Shown piece after piece: positions 11,927-22,693 of a stretch of 64,000 nt of DNA. Numbering within the stretch: position 1 is the stretch's first letter; the number at the start of each line of letters is the position of its first letter. A model generated the notes under the pieces. The model was given only the letters and a program-made list of their open reading frames with translations. It had not been told where the DNA came from and did not search any database. The stretch covers positions 82,334,220-82,398,219 of the forward strand of contig NC_073696.1 in the NCBI RefSeq assembly GCF_029784165.1, given 5' to 3'. Source of the stretch: Wyeomyia smithii (lineage: Eukaryota > Arthropoda > Insecta > Diptera > Culicidae). Made by a program: the position numbers and the translations under genes.

Positions 11927-12322
11927 TTTTTTTTTCCTCATCTATAGTTTATTTGACACGGCACAAATACAATTCAATGTTTAACGGCGCCAATTATATC
12001 TGGTAGCTTACTTTCTAAAGTATCTTAATAACTAAAAGCAAATTTTTTATCCTCGCTGCCGACTACGAGCTGAAACTAAATCTAACTTAAGCTAGAATGT
12101 TTTGCATGAAAAGCACTGATTTGTTGTGTGATGGTTTTCCATCGCCATAGGTAAGCAGCATATTGAATATGTTCCGCTGCTGGGCCAAGATATCACGGAC
12201 TGGCATATTGGGTTGTCTCCCTCAGGGCCTGAGAGTATCGTGCGGGTCTAGTTGCTGTTTCCGGATCCGGGGTCTTAACGTGTTCTTGTCGTTTGGTTGG
12301 ATGTAGGCGGAAGGGGATAGGA

Positions 12323-15300
12323 CTAAACTGGGGCGTGGATGGATTTCAGGAAAACGTATATAAGGGACATGTAGGATAGGTCACGGCTCGCCAAGACATC
12401 ACGAACAGGAACAGCCGGCTGCCTACCTTCGGCCTGCAGGGAAGCTACTAATCTAGACCTGGCGTCACGGTGTACAGGGCATGACCAAACAACGTGCTCT
12501 ATGTCGTGATAACCTTCACCACAGGCACAGATACCACTCTCCCCGAGCCCAACACGACGGAGATGCGCGTCAAATCTATAGTGATTGGACATAAGCCGGG
12601 ACATCACGCAAATGAAATCCCGACCTACATCCAACCCCTTGAACCACGGGTTCGTCGATACCTTGGGGATTATGGAATGTAACCACCTTCCCAGTTCCCC
12701 CTTGGTCCAAGAATTTTGCCAACTGATGATCGTATTCTGACGTACAAATGCGAAAAATTCATTAAAGGCAATTGGTCTTTCATTAATATCACCGTTTGTT
12801 GCGCCCACCTTAGCCAAAAAGTCCGCTTTCTCATTACCCGGTATCGAGCAGTGAGAAGGGACCCACGCTAAGGTAATTTGAGTAGATTTTTCGGATAAAG
12901 CGCTCAGATGTTCCCGTATTTTCCCCAGGAAATACGGAGAGTGCTTAACATCTTTCATCGATCGGAGAGCCTCAATGGAACTGAGACTGTCCGTAAAGAT
13001 GAAATAATGGTCCGTGGGCATTTTTTCGATAATCCCTAGGTTGTACTGAATTGCAGCTAATTCTGCGACGTAAACAGAAGCAGGATTATCGAGCTTATGG
13101 GAGACGGTTAAATTGTTATTGAAGATACCGAAGCCAGTGGACCCATCAAGAAGTGATCCGTCAGTGTAGTACATATTGTCGCAGTTGATGTTTCGATATT
13201 TATTGGAAAAAATTTTGGGGATCTGCTGCACGCGTAAATGATCCACGAGTTTCTTCTATCATGGATGTATCGAAAAACACAGTAGAATCAGAAGTATTTG
13301 ATAAGTCGACACGATTTGGAATATTCGAAGAAGGGTTAATATTTTGGGACATGTGATTGAAATACAATGTCATAAAACGGGTTTGAGAATTAAGTTCGAT
13401 TAACCCTTCAAAATTTTCAATCACGGGACGGTTCAAGACCTCACATTTGATAAGAATACGAGAAGACAGGCTCCAGAAGCGGTTTTTCAATGGTAGTACT
13501 CCAGCTAAGATCTCCAAACTCATCGTATGGGTCGACTGCATGCAACCTAAGGCGATACGCAAACAACGATATTGTATTCGCTCCAGTTTGATCAAATGTG
13601 TGTTTGCTGCGGAGCGGAAGCAGAAACACCCGTATTCAATAACAGACAATATCGTTGTTTGGTAAAGCCTTATAAGGTCTCCTGGGTGGGCTCCCCACCA
13701 TTGTCCGGTTATTGTACGAAGAAAATTCACTCTTTGTTGACATTTTTTCATCAGATACCTCACGTGACAACCCCAGGTGCCTTTAGAGTCGAACCAGACA
13801 CCAAGATATTTGTGTACCAAAACCTGAGAAATCGTTTTACCCATTAATTGTGTTTGAAGCTGAGCAGGTTCATGCTTCCTAGAAAAAACTACTATCTCAG
13901 TCTTCTCCGGAGAGAATTCGATACCTAGCTGTAAAGCCCAAGCAGACAAATTGTCCAAGGTATCTTGCAATGGTCCTTGCAAATCGGCAGCTTTGGCTCC
14001 TGTAACAGAGATTACACTGTCGTCTGCAAGTTGTCTTATCGTGCATGAGTTTGCCAGACATTCGTCGATGTCATTTACATAAAAGTTGTAAAGAAGGGGG
14101 CTTAAACATGAGCCCTGGGGAAGACCCATGTAGCTAATGCGAAAAGTTGCCAAATCGCCGTGCGTAAAATGCATGTGCTTTTCGGACAACAAATTGTGCA
14201 AAAAATTGTTCAAAATTGGAGAAAATCCTTGTCGGTGAAGTTTACCCGAAAGAATGTCAATAGAAACGGAATCAAAAGCCCCCTTAATGTCCAAGAACGC
14301 AGACGCCATTTGTTCTTTGCGAGCATACGCCAGCTGAATATCTGTTGAAAGCAACGCAAGACAATCATTCGTCCCTTTGGCACGGCGGAAGCCAAATTGA
14401 GTATCTGATAGTAGACCATTTGATTCGACCCAATGGTCTAAACGACGGAGTATCATTTTTTCCATCAATTTCCAGATACAGGATAGCATTGCAATCGGCC
14501 TATAAGAGTTGTGATCAGAAGCTGGTTTCCCTGGTTTTTGGATGGCGATCACCTTCACTTGCCTCCAATCCTGCGGTACAATATTTTGCTCCAGAAACTT
14601 ATTGAACAAGTTCAACAAGCGCCTCTTGGCATTGCCGGGTAGATTCTTCAACAAGTTGAATTTGATTCTATCTCACCCAGGCGCGTTATTGTTACAGGAC
14701 AGGAGGGCAACTGAAAATTCTGCCATCGTAAAAGGTGATTCAATCGCGTCGTGGCCCGGAGACGCATCGCGAACAATGTTTTGCTCAGGAACAGAGTCCG
14801 GACATACTTTCCTGGCAAAATCAAATATCCACCGACTTGAAGACTCCTCGCTTTCGTTGACCGTTACGCGATTCCGCATTCTTCGGGCTGTGTTCCAAAG
14901 AGTGCTCATTGATGTCTCCCTCGACGTCTCGTTTACGAACCGACGCCAATATCCGCGTTTCTTTGCCTTAGTCAAGCTTTTAAACTTGGTATCAAGCTCC
15001 GAATAACGTTTAAAGTCGTCGGCATCGTCTGTATCCCGGAAGGTCAGATACGCGTAGGATCTTTGCGTGTAGACATCGGAGCACTCTTGGTCCCACCACG
15101 GAGTGGGAGGCCGTTCTTTGATCGTTACGCCGGGATATTTCTTCGTTTGGGCTTGCAACGCGGCGTCGAGAATCAAGCCCGCGAGGAGGTTGTATTCTTC
15201 AAGTGGTGGATGATGTTGAATCGACTCGACCGCTTTTGAAATCATTTCCTCGTATAACTTCCAATCGACATTCCGTGTGAGGTCATACGGAATGTCAATT

Positions 15301-16001
15301 GGTCGCATGCGAGTTGACCCGTTATTAATTGAAATAAGAATAGGCAAATGGTCGCTACCGTGAGGATCAAGGATTACCTTCCATGTGCAATCCAACCGTA
15401 GCGACGTCGAACATAAGGATAGATCCAAAGCGCTTGGGCGCGCTGGAGGTTTCGGGATACGTGTCATTTCACCGTTGTTTAAAATAGTCATGTCGAAGTC
15501 ATCGCAAAGGTTATAGATTAAAGAGGAGCGGTTATCATTGTATGGGGAACCCCAAGCCACGCCATGAGAGTTGAAGTCTCCCAAAATCAAACGTGGCGAG
15601 GGAAGAAGTTCTATTAAATCAAAGAGCAGCCGTTGCCCAACCTGTGCTCTGGGAGGAATATATATTGAGGCAATACAAAGCTCTTTACCTTGTATTGTCA
15701 TTTGACATGCGACAACTTCGATGCCTGGAATCGAGGGGAGGTTAATACGATAGAAAGAATAGCACTTTTTAATCCCTAAAAGTACTCCTCCATATGGGGT
15801 GTCTCGATCAAGGCGAATAATATTAAAATCATGGAAGTTGAGATCAATATTTGAAGTAAGCCAAGTTTCACAAAGGGAAAATGCATCGCATTTGTTTTTA
15901 TTTATCAAAACTTCAAACGAATCAATTTTTGGTAAAATACTTCTACAATTCCACTGTAAGACAGAGATAGAATCCTTCATATACGCAGTTGAATTAGGCA
16001 T
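12323..16001 (-). pseudogene. ORF2 polyprotein of I-type copy 1, broken
   Basis: Encodes the retrotransposition enzyme. The ATG homologous to that of copy 2 is at 16001-15999. Endonuclease motifs: LQWNCRS, CETWL, GDFNSHG and GSDHLPI. A TTA-to-TGA change puts a stop at 14673-14675. Reverse transcriptase motifs follow in the same frame: YRPIAMLSC, FGFRRAKGTND, FLDIKGAFDSV, GLPQGSCLSP and catalytic LADD. An 8-bp deletion relative to copy 2 near 13240 shifts the frame. RNase H then continues to 12323 with the D-E-D-D residues in YTDGS, AELAA, FTDSLSS and GNEKAD. The C-terminus has CACGEGYHDIEH plus a later C, a likely zinc-binding motif. Confidence 0.9.
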
Positions 16002-17317
16002 CGAAGGATACAATCGCTGCAAGGAGGGGCCATTGGGCTGCTTCAAAAATGATCTAACTGTTGGGAGGAATGCTGTAAGAAAAATTTTAATTGGATCGGG
16101 TACATTGAAAGTTTCAAAAATCCAGTCCACAATGTCAGAAAATTTCACTAATCCAGAGTTTGTTTCCTCAACTGGATGTGCAAAAGGAACAACTGGGGTT
16201 TTAGATGTTCCTGGCAGTGCTGGGAACTCCTTCTGGGACTTTAAATTTGCAAGCCCAGGAGGAGTTTGCTTCGGTTTTTCCGCAGCACTGTTTGGTTTGT
16301 TCGTACTTTTCATTACACTTTGGGAAATCTTAGGACCTTTACGGGGAAGTTTAGGAGAAGAAACATTTTTCCTCTTCCTAGACTCCCCAGGATTGGCATA
16401 AGACGTTCCCGCTGATGAATCGTCAGAATCGGTTTCATCAGAGGGCAACAGATCAAAGGGGTTCGATGTTATGGTAGAAGTGGTCACGGTCTTCTTCAGC
16501 ATCTCAGCGTAAGAACGCTTTGAACGCTCCTTAAGTGACCGCTTGATTTTATCTCTGCGCTGCATGTACACCGGGCATGTGGAGAGCTCATGCTGGTTTT
16601 CCCCACAGTGAATACATTTTTCAGCATTAACACTGCAAGAATCTTCCGCATGAGTCTCCCCACACTTGCTACATCGTGCCTTATTGCAGCAGTAGGTGGC
16701 TGTGTGGCCTAACTGCTTGCAATTGGTGCAATTCATAACACGGGGTACATACAATCGCACAGGCAGACGAACCCGGTCGATCGAGACGTGGCTAGGGAGT
16801 GCAGATCCGGCAAACGTAACGCGAAACGAGTCTGACGGAGTGTAAACTTTTTTACCGCCGACGAGAGACATGGACCGCAATTGCTTACAATCCAAAATCT
16901 TCGCCTGTGTTTCGGTATTTTTGAAGCAACCGGTTGCGCTTTTTAGGATACACTCGACAGACAGACTCGAATCGGTTATGACACCGTCGATCTCCACGTC
17001 TCGTGCGGGTATGTAGACGCGATACTCGCGTGTGAAGAGCTCAGAGCAAGCGATAGCATTGGTCGAACCTTGGAAATTTCGGTCACGGCCTTGTACCCCT
17101 TCGTCAGGTCTTTAGCAATTTGCAGTATGTTTAAACGCTTTGAATTCACTCCTGCCTTTGGACGAAAATAAACAGTATAGCTGCCCTGTTGAGATCCGTC
17201 CGGGTAAAGCCTGGGGCGAGGGGGGACTGGAGAATGAACAGGGGAGGGGGTAACAGAAGGGTCAGGGTCAGGGGGGTTCGGGGATGGTGGCACGGGAGGC
17301 GAGGGATCTATATCCAT
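16002..17317 (-). pseudogene. ORF1 (gag-like) of I-type copy 1, broken and fused to ORF2
   Basis: Nucleic-acid-binding ORF1 protein. Starts with a proline-rich tail (MDIDPSPPVPPSPNPP). A deletion of 40 bp relative to copy 2 around 17050-17070 breaks the frame after TEISKVRP. The frame reopens at about 16997 with three CCHC-type knuckles (CTNCKQLGHTATYC, CSKCGETHAEDSC, CIHCGENQHELSTC). At the downstream end this copy lacks 7 bases present in copy 2. As a result ORF1 reads directly into ORF2 without a stop, an abnormal gag-pol fusion. The N-terminal half differs from copy 2 much more than the rest. Confidence 0.85.
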
Positions 17318-17760
17318 TGCGCTAAATGTAGCGCACTAGCGCACTAGCGCCGACAAGAACACGTACCTCTTTACTTCTTCCTTCCAGCAGTGGTTGTCCG
17401 ATCGTTCAAAGCTGCACCCAAAGCAGCCAGCAGCACCAGTACAGCAGCACCAATACAGCCACCAGCAGTGAGCCGGGTGTGAGATCACTCAGCACAGCGA
17501 CACGGACTCGACTGTCAACTCATGGGCTTGGATTAAAAAGCTCTATTCACGGTGCACAGATCAAAACTGCAGCTGGTATTTTGCACCAATACAGCCAAAG
17601 TTGTGAGCCGGGTACAGAACGTATCGACACAACTCACAATCTAGTTGGCCTTTAGCGCGAATAATACATTTTTTTGTTTGGCTATTCGTACACACGGACC
17701 GGATTGTAATAGAACGACCACTTTGCACGTCCGTTTCTGTCGAGTGTTCGACGCGGAATG

Positions 17761-17773
17761 AGCACATGAAATT
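17761..17773. repeat. Target-site duplication of I-type copy 1, 5' side
   Basis: AGCACATGAAATT, matching 11914-11926 at 12 of 13 positions. Confidence 0.7.
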
Positions 17774-17970
17774 GTCTCATTGTACATTTTTTTTGATGCC
17801 GTATGTCTTACAAATACGATTTTTATTGGCACTCTACTATTTAACTTTTCTTTTTTCGACTCTAAGCAAAGTCATGCTATTTTTAATTTTAATTTAAGGA
17901 GTAAATGTAGTAATGAAGATAGAAAATTAAACTAACTGAAAATATGATTGTAGAAACTACGAAAAATATA

Positions 17971-18045
17971 GTTCAGCAGGTGGGACTCGAACCCACAACT
18001 TCCAATCTCCGGTCAGCTTCCAATCCCGTTACACCACCGCAGAAC
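17971..18045 (-). pseudogene. tRNA-like sequence (tRNA pseudogene or SINE head)
   Basis: On the minus strand a 75-nt stretch has tRNA features. The ends GTTCTGC and GCTGAAC pair with one mismatch. A GGTGGTGTAACGGGA segment resembles an A box. A perfect T-arm reads GTGGG-TTCGAGT-CCCAC, including the B box GGTTCGAGTCC. The middle is odd: GATTGGAAG occurs twice, and no clean anticodon stem is visible. Two extra bases sit between T-arm and acceptor strand. I therefore do not call a functional tRNA or an isotype. It may be the head of a tRNA-derived SINE. Confidence 0.5.
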
Positions 18046-18164
18046 GTTAAAGACGTAGTTCTAGAATCGAGTTTTGTATCGCTTATCCAATTCTCGCACT
18101 TCGTACATTTACTCAGTAGAGACTATTATTTATAGCTGGCTATTGTTTCAACACCCTCAGTGAA

Positions 18165-18280
18165 AGTTGGAATGACTTCTCAGTGTGAGAGATAGAAACG
18201 TGCCAGTCGATGTTGCTGCTGGTAGAGATGGCAACTTACTGGCACGTTTCTATCTCTCACACTGAGAAGTCATTCCAACT
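18165..18280. repeat. Perfect 42-bp inverted repeat (hairpin)
   Basis: Left arm 18165-18206 and right arm 18239-18280 are exact reverse complements over 42 bp, separated by a 32-nt loop. The arms include GACTTCTCAGTGTGAGAGAT. No target duplication is visible outside the arms. If transcribed it would form a long dsRNA stem. Confidence 0.9.
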
Positions 18281-19369
18281 AACAGCGTTTAATTGATTAA
18301 ATTCCACTTAATATAAGTATTTCTAAGATCGAAATAATGCTTAGAGGCCGAAAATAAACAATAGACACCGAATTGAAATCCATTGTTGTAACTTCCAGTT
18401 CTCGGAAATTTGAAATACAGATATTTTCGGATTAACGAAGGGTTCCTAAATTGACACTAGACGTCATGAATCCAATATTTGGCCATTCAGTTTACGTAAA
18501 ACATCCTAAAATGGTCAAATATCACGTAATATGAGTGTAAAGGTGACAGCAAAAGTGTCATGACAAATTTCAAAAACCGACCATATACATTTTGTTTATT
18601 GGTCCAAAATAGTACCTCTGCAATATTTTAGTTCTATCAGACATGGTTTAGGGTGCCTCGACGCGCTTAAAGTTGTGATTATTTGATTTTTGGAAATTTA
18701 CTCCTTGTGCAATCAATCGGGAAAATCGAAAATTTGTTTTCGATACCAAGTGACTTAAAAATGCTTTGAAAACGAATTTTAAATTTTCCCAATTTCATGT
18801 ACTCCACCCTTAAAAGATTTTCGAGGGTCAAAATATCACAACTTTGAGTGCTTTGGGTGCCTCAACCATGTTCGATTGAGCTGAAATTTGGCACAGGTCA
18901 TTGTTTTGGGCCAATAAACAAAATTTTCATGGTCGTTTCTTCGAATTCGATGATGAATTTTTTTCCATACAGTCATTGTCACCCCAATGAGTATTTTCGA
19001 AATCAATTTACAAGTCATTTGCAAAGAGAAGAAACTAAAAAAAAGTACTGTAAGTTCATGCTTTATATCACAAATTGAATTAACACAATTGAGTGTATTC
19101 CCTATCCTCTTGCGAGAAATCCATTGACATAAGACAGGCTATAGTAATTCCAACTTGAACATGCGGTCGTGTCTTATACTCAACCTTTTCAATTTTTTTA
19201 TTTGATATCAACATAATAAGCGCTTTCTGCCAAAATGGTCTGAAAATATGTAAAAGTTCAATCAACATGTTTTATTTAAATGAAACATTGCACATGTATT
19301 TGGAAAATCTATACCGAGCGTCTTAGCAGAGTGATTTAAGAAATCAAAAGAAGTAACTATCGGTTCCCG
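18281..19369. other. Non-coding, no gene seen
   Basis: AT-rich sequence with no recognisable domain. Phrases such as CTGAAATTTGGCAC suggest old dispersed repeats, but no boundaries could be set. Confidence 0.4.
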
Positions 19370-19536
19370 TTAGACTCTACTGGAAATTTGGGAAATAAAT
19401 TTTGAAATTCAGTCCGAGCAAATATATATTTCGACTGTGACATACAGTCATCCTCAGTGCTTATGTGAACTGGTAAAGAGCAAAGAGTAAATCCTGTTTT
19501 TTATTTGTAGCAGGTAAAAATGAAAATTTAGCACTC

Positions 19537-19863
19537 TTAATTGGCGTTAGGTAGGGAATTATGCGGTCGGTGATGACCTGCGTCTTTGTTGAGAAGCGTG
19601 CATGAGTGTTGGTTATAAATTTCTAAACTTTCAGATACGTCTAATTTCCATAAATTATTAACGGGGCGGAGCAGATGAATGTTATCCGAAGTTAGTGGAT
19701 GTTCCTCGTTAAAAATATGTTCAGCCACTTTTGATTTGAAAAGGTGTGGTGGGGCATTTTTTGAAACTCTACTTGCTTTTGTCTCTTCTGCGAAATGTTC
19801 TTCGAAACGTATCCCTAGGTTACGTTTAGTTTGTCCGATGTAAACCATGTCACGGTGACTGCA
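19537..19863 (-). pseudogene. GIY-YIG endonuclease domain of a Penelope-like element
   Basis: The frame runs CSHRDMVYIGQTKRNLGIRF and on to a stop at 19537, about 107 residues. VYIGQTKRNL, then RFEEHF about five residues later, match the GIY-YIG nuclease core (Y-x-G, catalytic R and following H-containing helix). The middle includes AEHIFNEEHP, a typical conserved block of this family. The reverse transcriptase that should precede it is missing or displaced by the hAT insertion. It is a 5'-truncated remnant. Confidence 0.75.
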
Positions 19864-19870
19864 TGTCTAC
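19863..19870. repeat. 8-bp target-site duplication of hAT-like element, left
   Basis: ATGTCTAC directly precedes the terminal TAGAGATGG. The identical octamer follows the other end at 22686-22693. Confidence 0.85.
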
Positions 19871-19883
19871 TAGAGATGGTCGG

Positions 19884-20090
19884 GTATGGGAAATTTGTTA
19901 CCCGTACCCGACCCGTACCCGACTAATCGAGAATTTTCAAACCCGTACCCGACCCGAACCCGAAGTCGAGTTTGTTTGAAATACCCGTACCCGACCCGAA
20001 CCCGAAAATTTTTGTTTTTAACTACCCGTACCCGACCCGTACCCGAAAGAAAATTACCCCGAAATTGCCGGTACCCGACCCGTCCTGGAT
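19884..20090. repeat. Subterminal CCCGTACCCGA repeats, left
   Basis: About a dozen imperfect copies of TACCCGACCCG / ACCCGAACCCGAA. The mirror cluster at 22530-22680 lies at the opposite end. In hAT elements such subterminal motifs are usually transposase-binding sites; here that is inference. Confidence 0.7.
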
Positions 20091-20541
20091 TTTTATTTTA
20101 TTTTATTATTTTTTTAAATACCTGATTACCTCGCACATTTTATGCACTAATTGTCACATGTGGTTTCTCGAGATGATGGCCGGAGTTGGGCTAGACTCGA
20201 GTGTTCATGTGAACGAATGTTAATGAACCAGAGTTCCAGGCGATGTATTGGTGCTCCCAGAATCCAGCGTAACATCTGTCACTGAGAACGTCCGCTCGTC
20301 TGACGTTGAAAAATTTGATCATTTTTTATCACGCAGCAAAATATCTTTTCATAACTGTGTACGGATAATTTGAGTTCCGTTAGTTACCTCATATTAAAAT
20401 TGATCAGGGATTTCAATTATTAACTTTGTATGCATACGTATGATTCATATAAACCGCTGAAAAATTTTATTTTGTTAATTTGCCCTACTAGGACAACACG
20501 GAGAATGGTGAAAAATGCATGTCTGGTAGAGTTTAAATTAA

Positions 20542-21199
20542 GGGGTTATATACCTTTTTGGTCGAGAAAAATGAGGGGAGTTTGAATCTATTTTTAAGTG
20601 CATAGCAACATTTTCATTGCATCAAAGGGGTATTTTTCTGAAAGTACAGTTTATCAACAACAACAAAATGAAAAAACAAATGGAGATATACCAATTATTA
20701 CTGGAGTAATGGCCGTGTTTTTTTTTTTTTTGCAGAGGCTTGCGGTGATCCTGATAGAGACTCAGCGGGTCAACCGAAATAAAAAAACTCATATTATTTC
20801 ACTAGCACGTTTTGCACGTTTGAGCGCTAAAAATTGCATTAAAATTATTTTTGCGGCAAAATGTAACTGTATGTTTCGAAAATCGATCGTTCAAGGACCG
20901 GCGAATTTAATAACGAAAATTAAAAAAAAAAAATGAAGGAAATCGGTTCAGTAGTTTTCCCGCAATCAGAATCACGGCAAAGCCATTTTTCGGAAAACAC
21001 TATTCCGAGATAATCGCGTGTAAAGTTTCAAGTTTAGCTTATGCGGCCGTGGCGAGGCACGCTGCAAATCGCTCTAACTTTCTTCCTATTGCTCAGATCT
21101 TTATGAAAATTTGTGAAAATGTTCTCAAGATGTTGTATTTGAAGATAATACAATAAAAAATTTTCCGGTTTTTTGACAACTAAAAAGGTATATAACCCC
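20542..21199. mobile_element. TTAA-flanked MITE, copy B
   Basis: 658 bp with ends GGGGTTATATACCTTTTT and perfect TTAA on both sides (20538-20541 and 21200-21203). It is the same family as 2992-3624 but in the opposite orientation, sharing AATCGCGTGTAAAGTTTCAA and GATCGTTCAAGGACC internally. It sits inside the hAT-like element and is therefore younger than it. Confidence 0.85.
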
Positions 21200-22529
21200 T
21201 TAAGCGTAGAGTTTTATGTGCACATCATAGCAATCAGGAATCTAAAATTCGGTATAACACAGATATTTCTGTACATGCAGCATCCCTGGTCACAGTGCAA
21301 ACCAAGACCTGGGATGGAGAAACGAATACTACATTAAAAAATTATCGAAACAGATGACACGCACATTCGTCGTTTTTTGATAGCGTGTAACTATCTTCCT
21401 GCTGTAACTCGAGTATGTCTCGAACATCACGAATACTAAATGTGCAAATTTGTATGCAAAACACAGATTTTTCGAGTCAGTTTCTTCAGATTTTTGAGTT
21501 TATTTATATTTACGTAGACTTGCGCAGTGTTGCAATAATTTTACAATTTCATACCTCACTATTTTGTGGAACAAAAATCAAGACTCAAACGTGATTAAGT
21601 GCATAGTTCGAAGCCGTTACCAAACGACTTTTTTTTATATCCGAGTAATAATTACGTAGGAGGTCTGCCGAAAAGAGTTTATTTGCAAACATTGCTTACA
21701 CGTTTAAACAACAAAAATGCTTTTAAAAAAATCGGCAAACTTTCAAAGCTCGTAGCTTACCAAAGGACAGAAATATTATGTTTCAGAAAATTTTGTTGAT
21801 TTCATTGCTTGTGTGGATGTTTTTTTTATGTTTAATTGTTTATTTATTTCGTCAAGCAAATGTACACTACATAAATATTTCATTACAGTTATTATTTATA
21901 GTGTTTACAATGTTCTTGTTACGAGCTAAATATTTCTAGTGTATTTCAGACACTTTTTGATTTGTTTTTTTTTGACATTGTTACGCCAATGGTTTTATGT
22001 AGATTATACTGACACATCATTCGATTTATGGGACCATTTTTCGCATAATAAGTTCTACAATGTTTTTATGAAAAAAAGTTCTCTCGTTCTAAGATGCCGT
22101 GAAGGATTAATGAGCATGCAACCTGTTTCATACGATGGCAGAGGAAATGCAGTCCAATTCAAGTTGCGAAGCGCGTAAAGAAGGAATTGTTTTTGGACTG
22201 ATCTATATGAGATTACAACATTCTACAATAGGTCTAACATATGTAATATACAATAGTTTGGGCTCTTGAAGACTGTGGCTGAACCGCTTAGCAAAGCCCA
22301 GCATGCTATTCGCTTTACTTATGATGGAGTTATAGTATCATAATAAGTATTTTTCGAATAAGTCCACGGTCAAGAAAAATGCAATCACTCTTCTATAGAA
22401 ATCAATGATACCGTTACCGATGCAACTTCGTGCTGCTTCGTATCCGTTTCTCCCTCCCAGACCAAGACTATGCTAAAACACCTAGGCAAGCAAAGTTAAT
22501 AATTAAATTCTCATAATGCACGAAAATCA

Positions 22530-22680
22530 AATTACCCGTACCCGACCCGTGCCCGACCAATTGAGAATTTTTCAAACCCGTACCCGACCCGAACCCGAAA
22601 AATATTTTTTGGCGTTACCCGAAACCCGACCCGAACCCGTCGGGTACGGGTATCGGGTAAAAATACCCGTACCCGACCAT
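22530..22680. repeat. Subterminal CCCGTACCCGA repeats, right
   Basis: Counterpart of 19884-20090 near the right end of the hAT-like element. Repeats appear in both orientations: CGGGTACGGGTATCGGGTA next to ACCCGTACCCGACC. Confidence 0.7.
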
Positions 22681-22685
22681 CTCTA

Positions 22686-22693
22686 ATGTCTAC
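22686..22693. repeat. 8-bp target-site duplication of hAT-like element, right
   Basis: ATGTCTAC, identical to 19863-19870. Confidence 0.85.

Larger units (their letters stand above)
11927..17760 (-). mobile_element. I-type non-LTR retrotransposon, full-length copy 1
   Basis: A 5834-bp minus-strand element with 5' UTR (about 440 bp), gag-like ORF1, ORF2 (endonuclease, reverse transcriptase, RNase H) and a 3' UTR ending in a poly-A run. A near-identical sister copy lies at 55136-60976 with the same order and length, and both begin with CATTC at the 5' end. RNase H plus three CCHC knuckles in ORF1 points to the I/R1/LOA group, most like the I clade; this is inferred. It is disabled by a 40-bp deletion in ORF1, a 7-bp deletion at the ORF junction, a stop in ORF2 and an 8-bp deletion before RNase H. 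Confidence 0.9.
19370..19870 (-). mobile_element. Penelope-like element, 3' end
   Basis: The minus strand carries a GIY-YIG endonuclease end followed by a 3' UTR containing GAGGATGACTGTATGTCACA and CAGTCGAAATATATATTTGC. GATGACTG...GTCGAAA is a 3' UTR signature common in Penelope-like elements. The upstream side is interrupted exactly at 19870 by the hAT-like insertion; further Penelope sequence may resume at 22694, but that was not confirmed. Confidence 0.7.
19871..22685. mobile_element. hAT-like transposon, apparently non-autonomous
   Basis: 2815 bp bounded by inverted ends TAGAGATGGTCGGGTA and (right) ACCCGACCATCTCTA, with an exact 8-bp target duplication ATGTCTAC. Eight-base duplications and TAGAGATG-type ends fit the hAT superfamily. 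Both subterminal zones contain many CCCGTACCCGA-type repeats. No convincing hAT transposase is seen. One short frame (21939-22178) contains FDLWDHFSHNK, faintly like the start of a BED finger, but this is weak. A TTAA MITE is nested at 20542-21199, so the original hAT element was about 2.15 kb. Confidence 0.85.

Noticed and set aside
15799..16401. 200-codon plus-strand frame, and similar frames at 13447-13847 and 56662-57062
   Set aside because: Antisense shadows of the I-type ORF1 and ORF2, repeated in both copies because the copies are similar.
17944..18135. 63-codon frame containing VGLEPTTSNLRSASNP
   Set aside because: This is the well-known spurious translation of tRNA-like sequence; the DNA is explained by the tRNA-like feature on the other strand.
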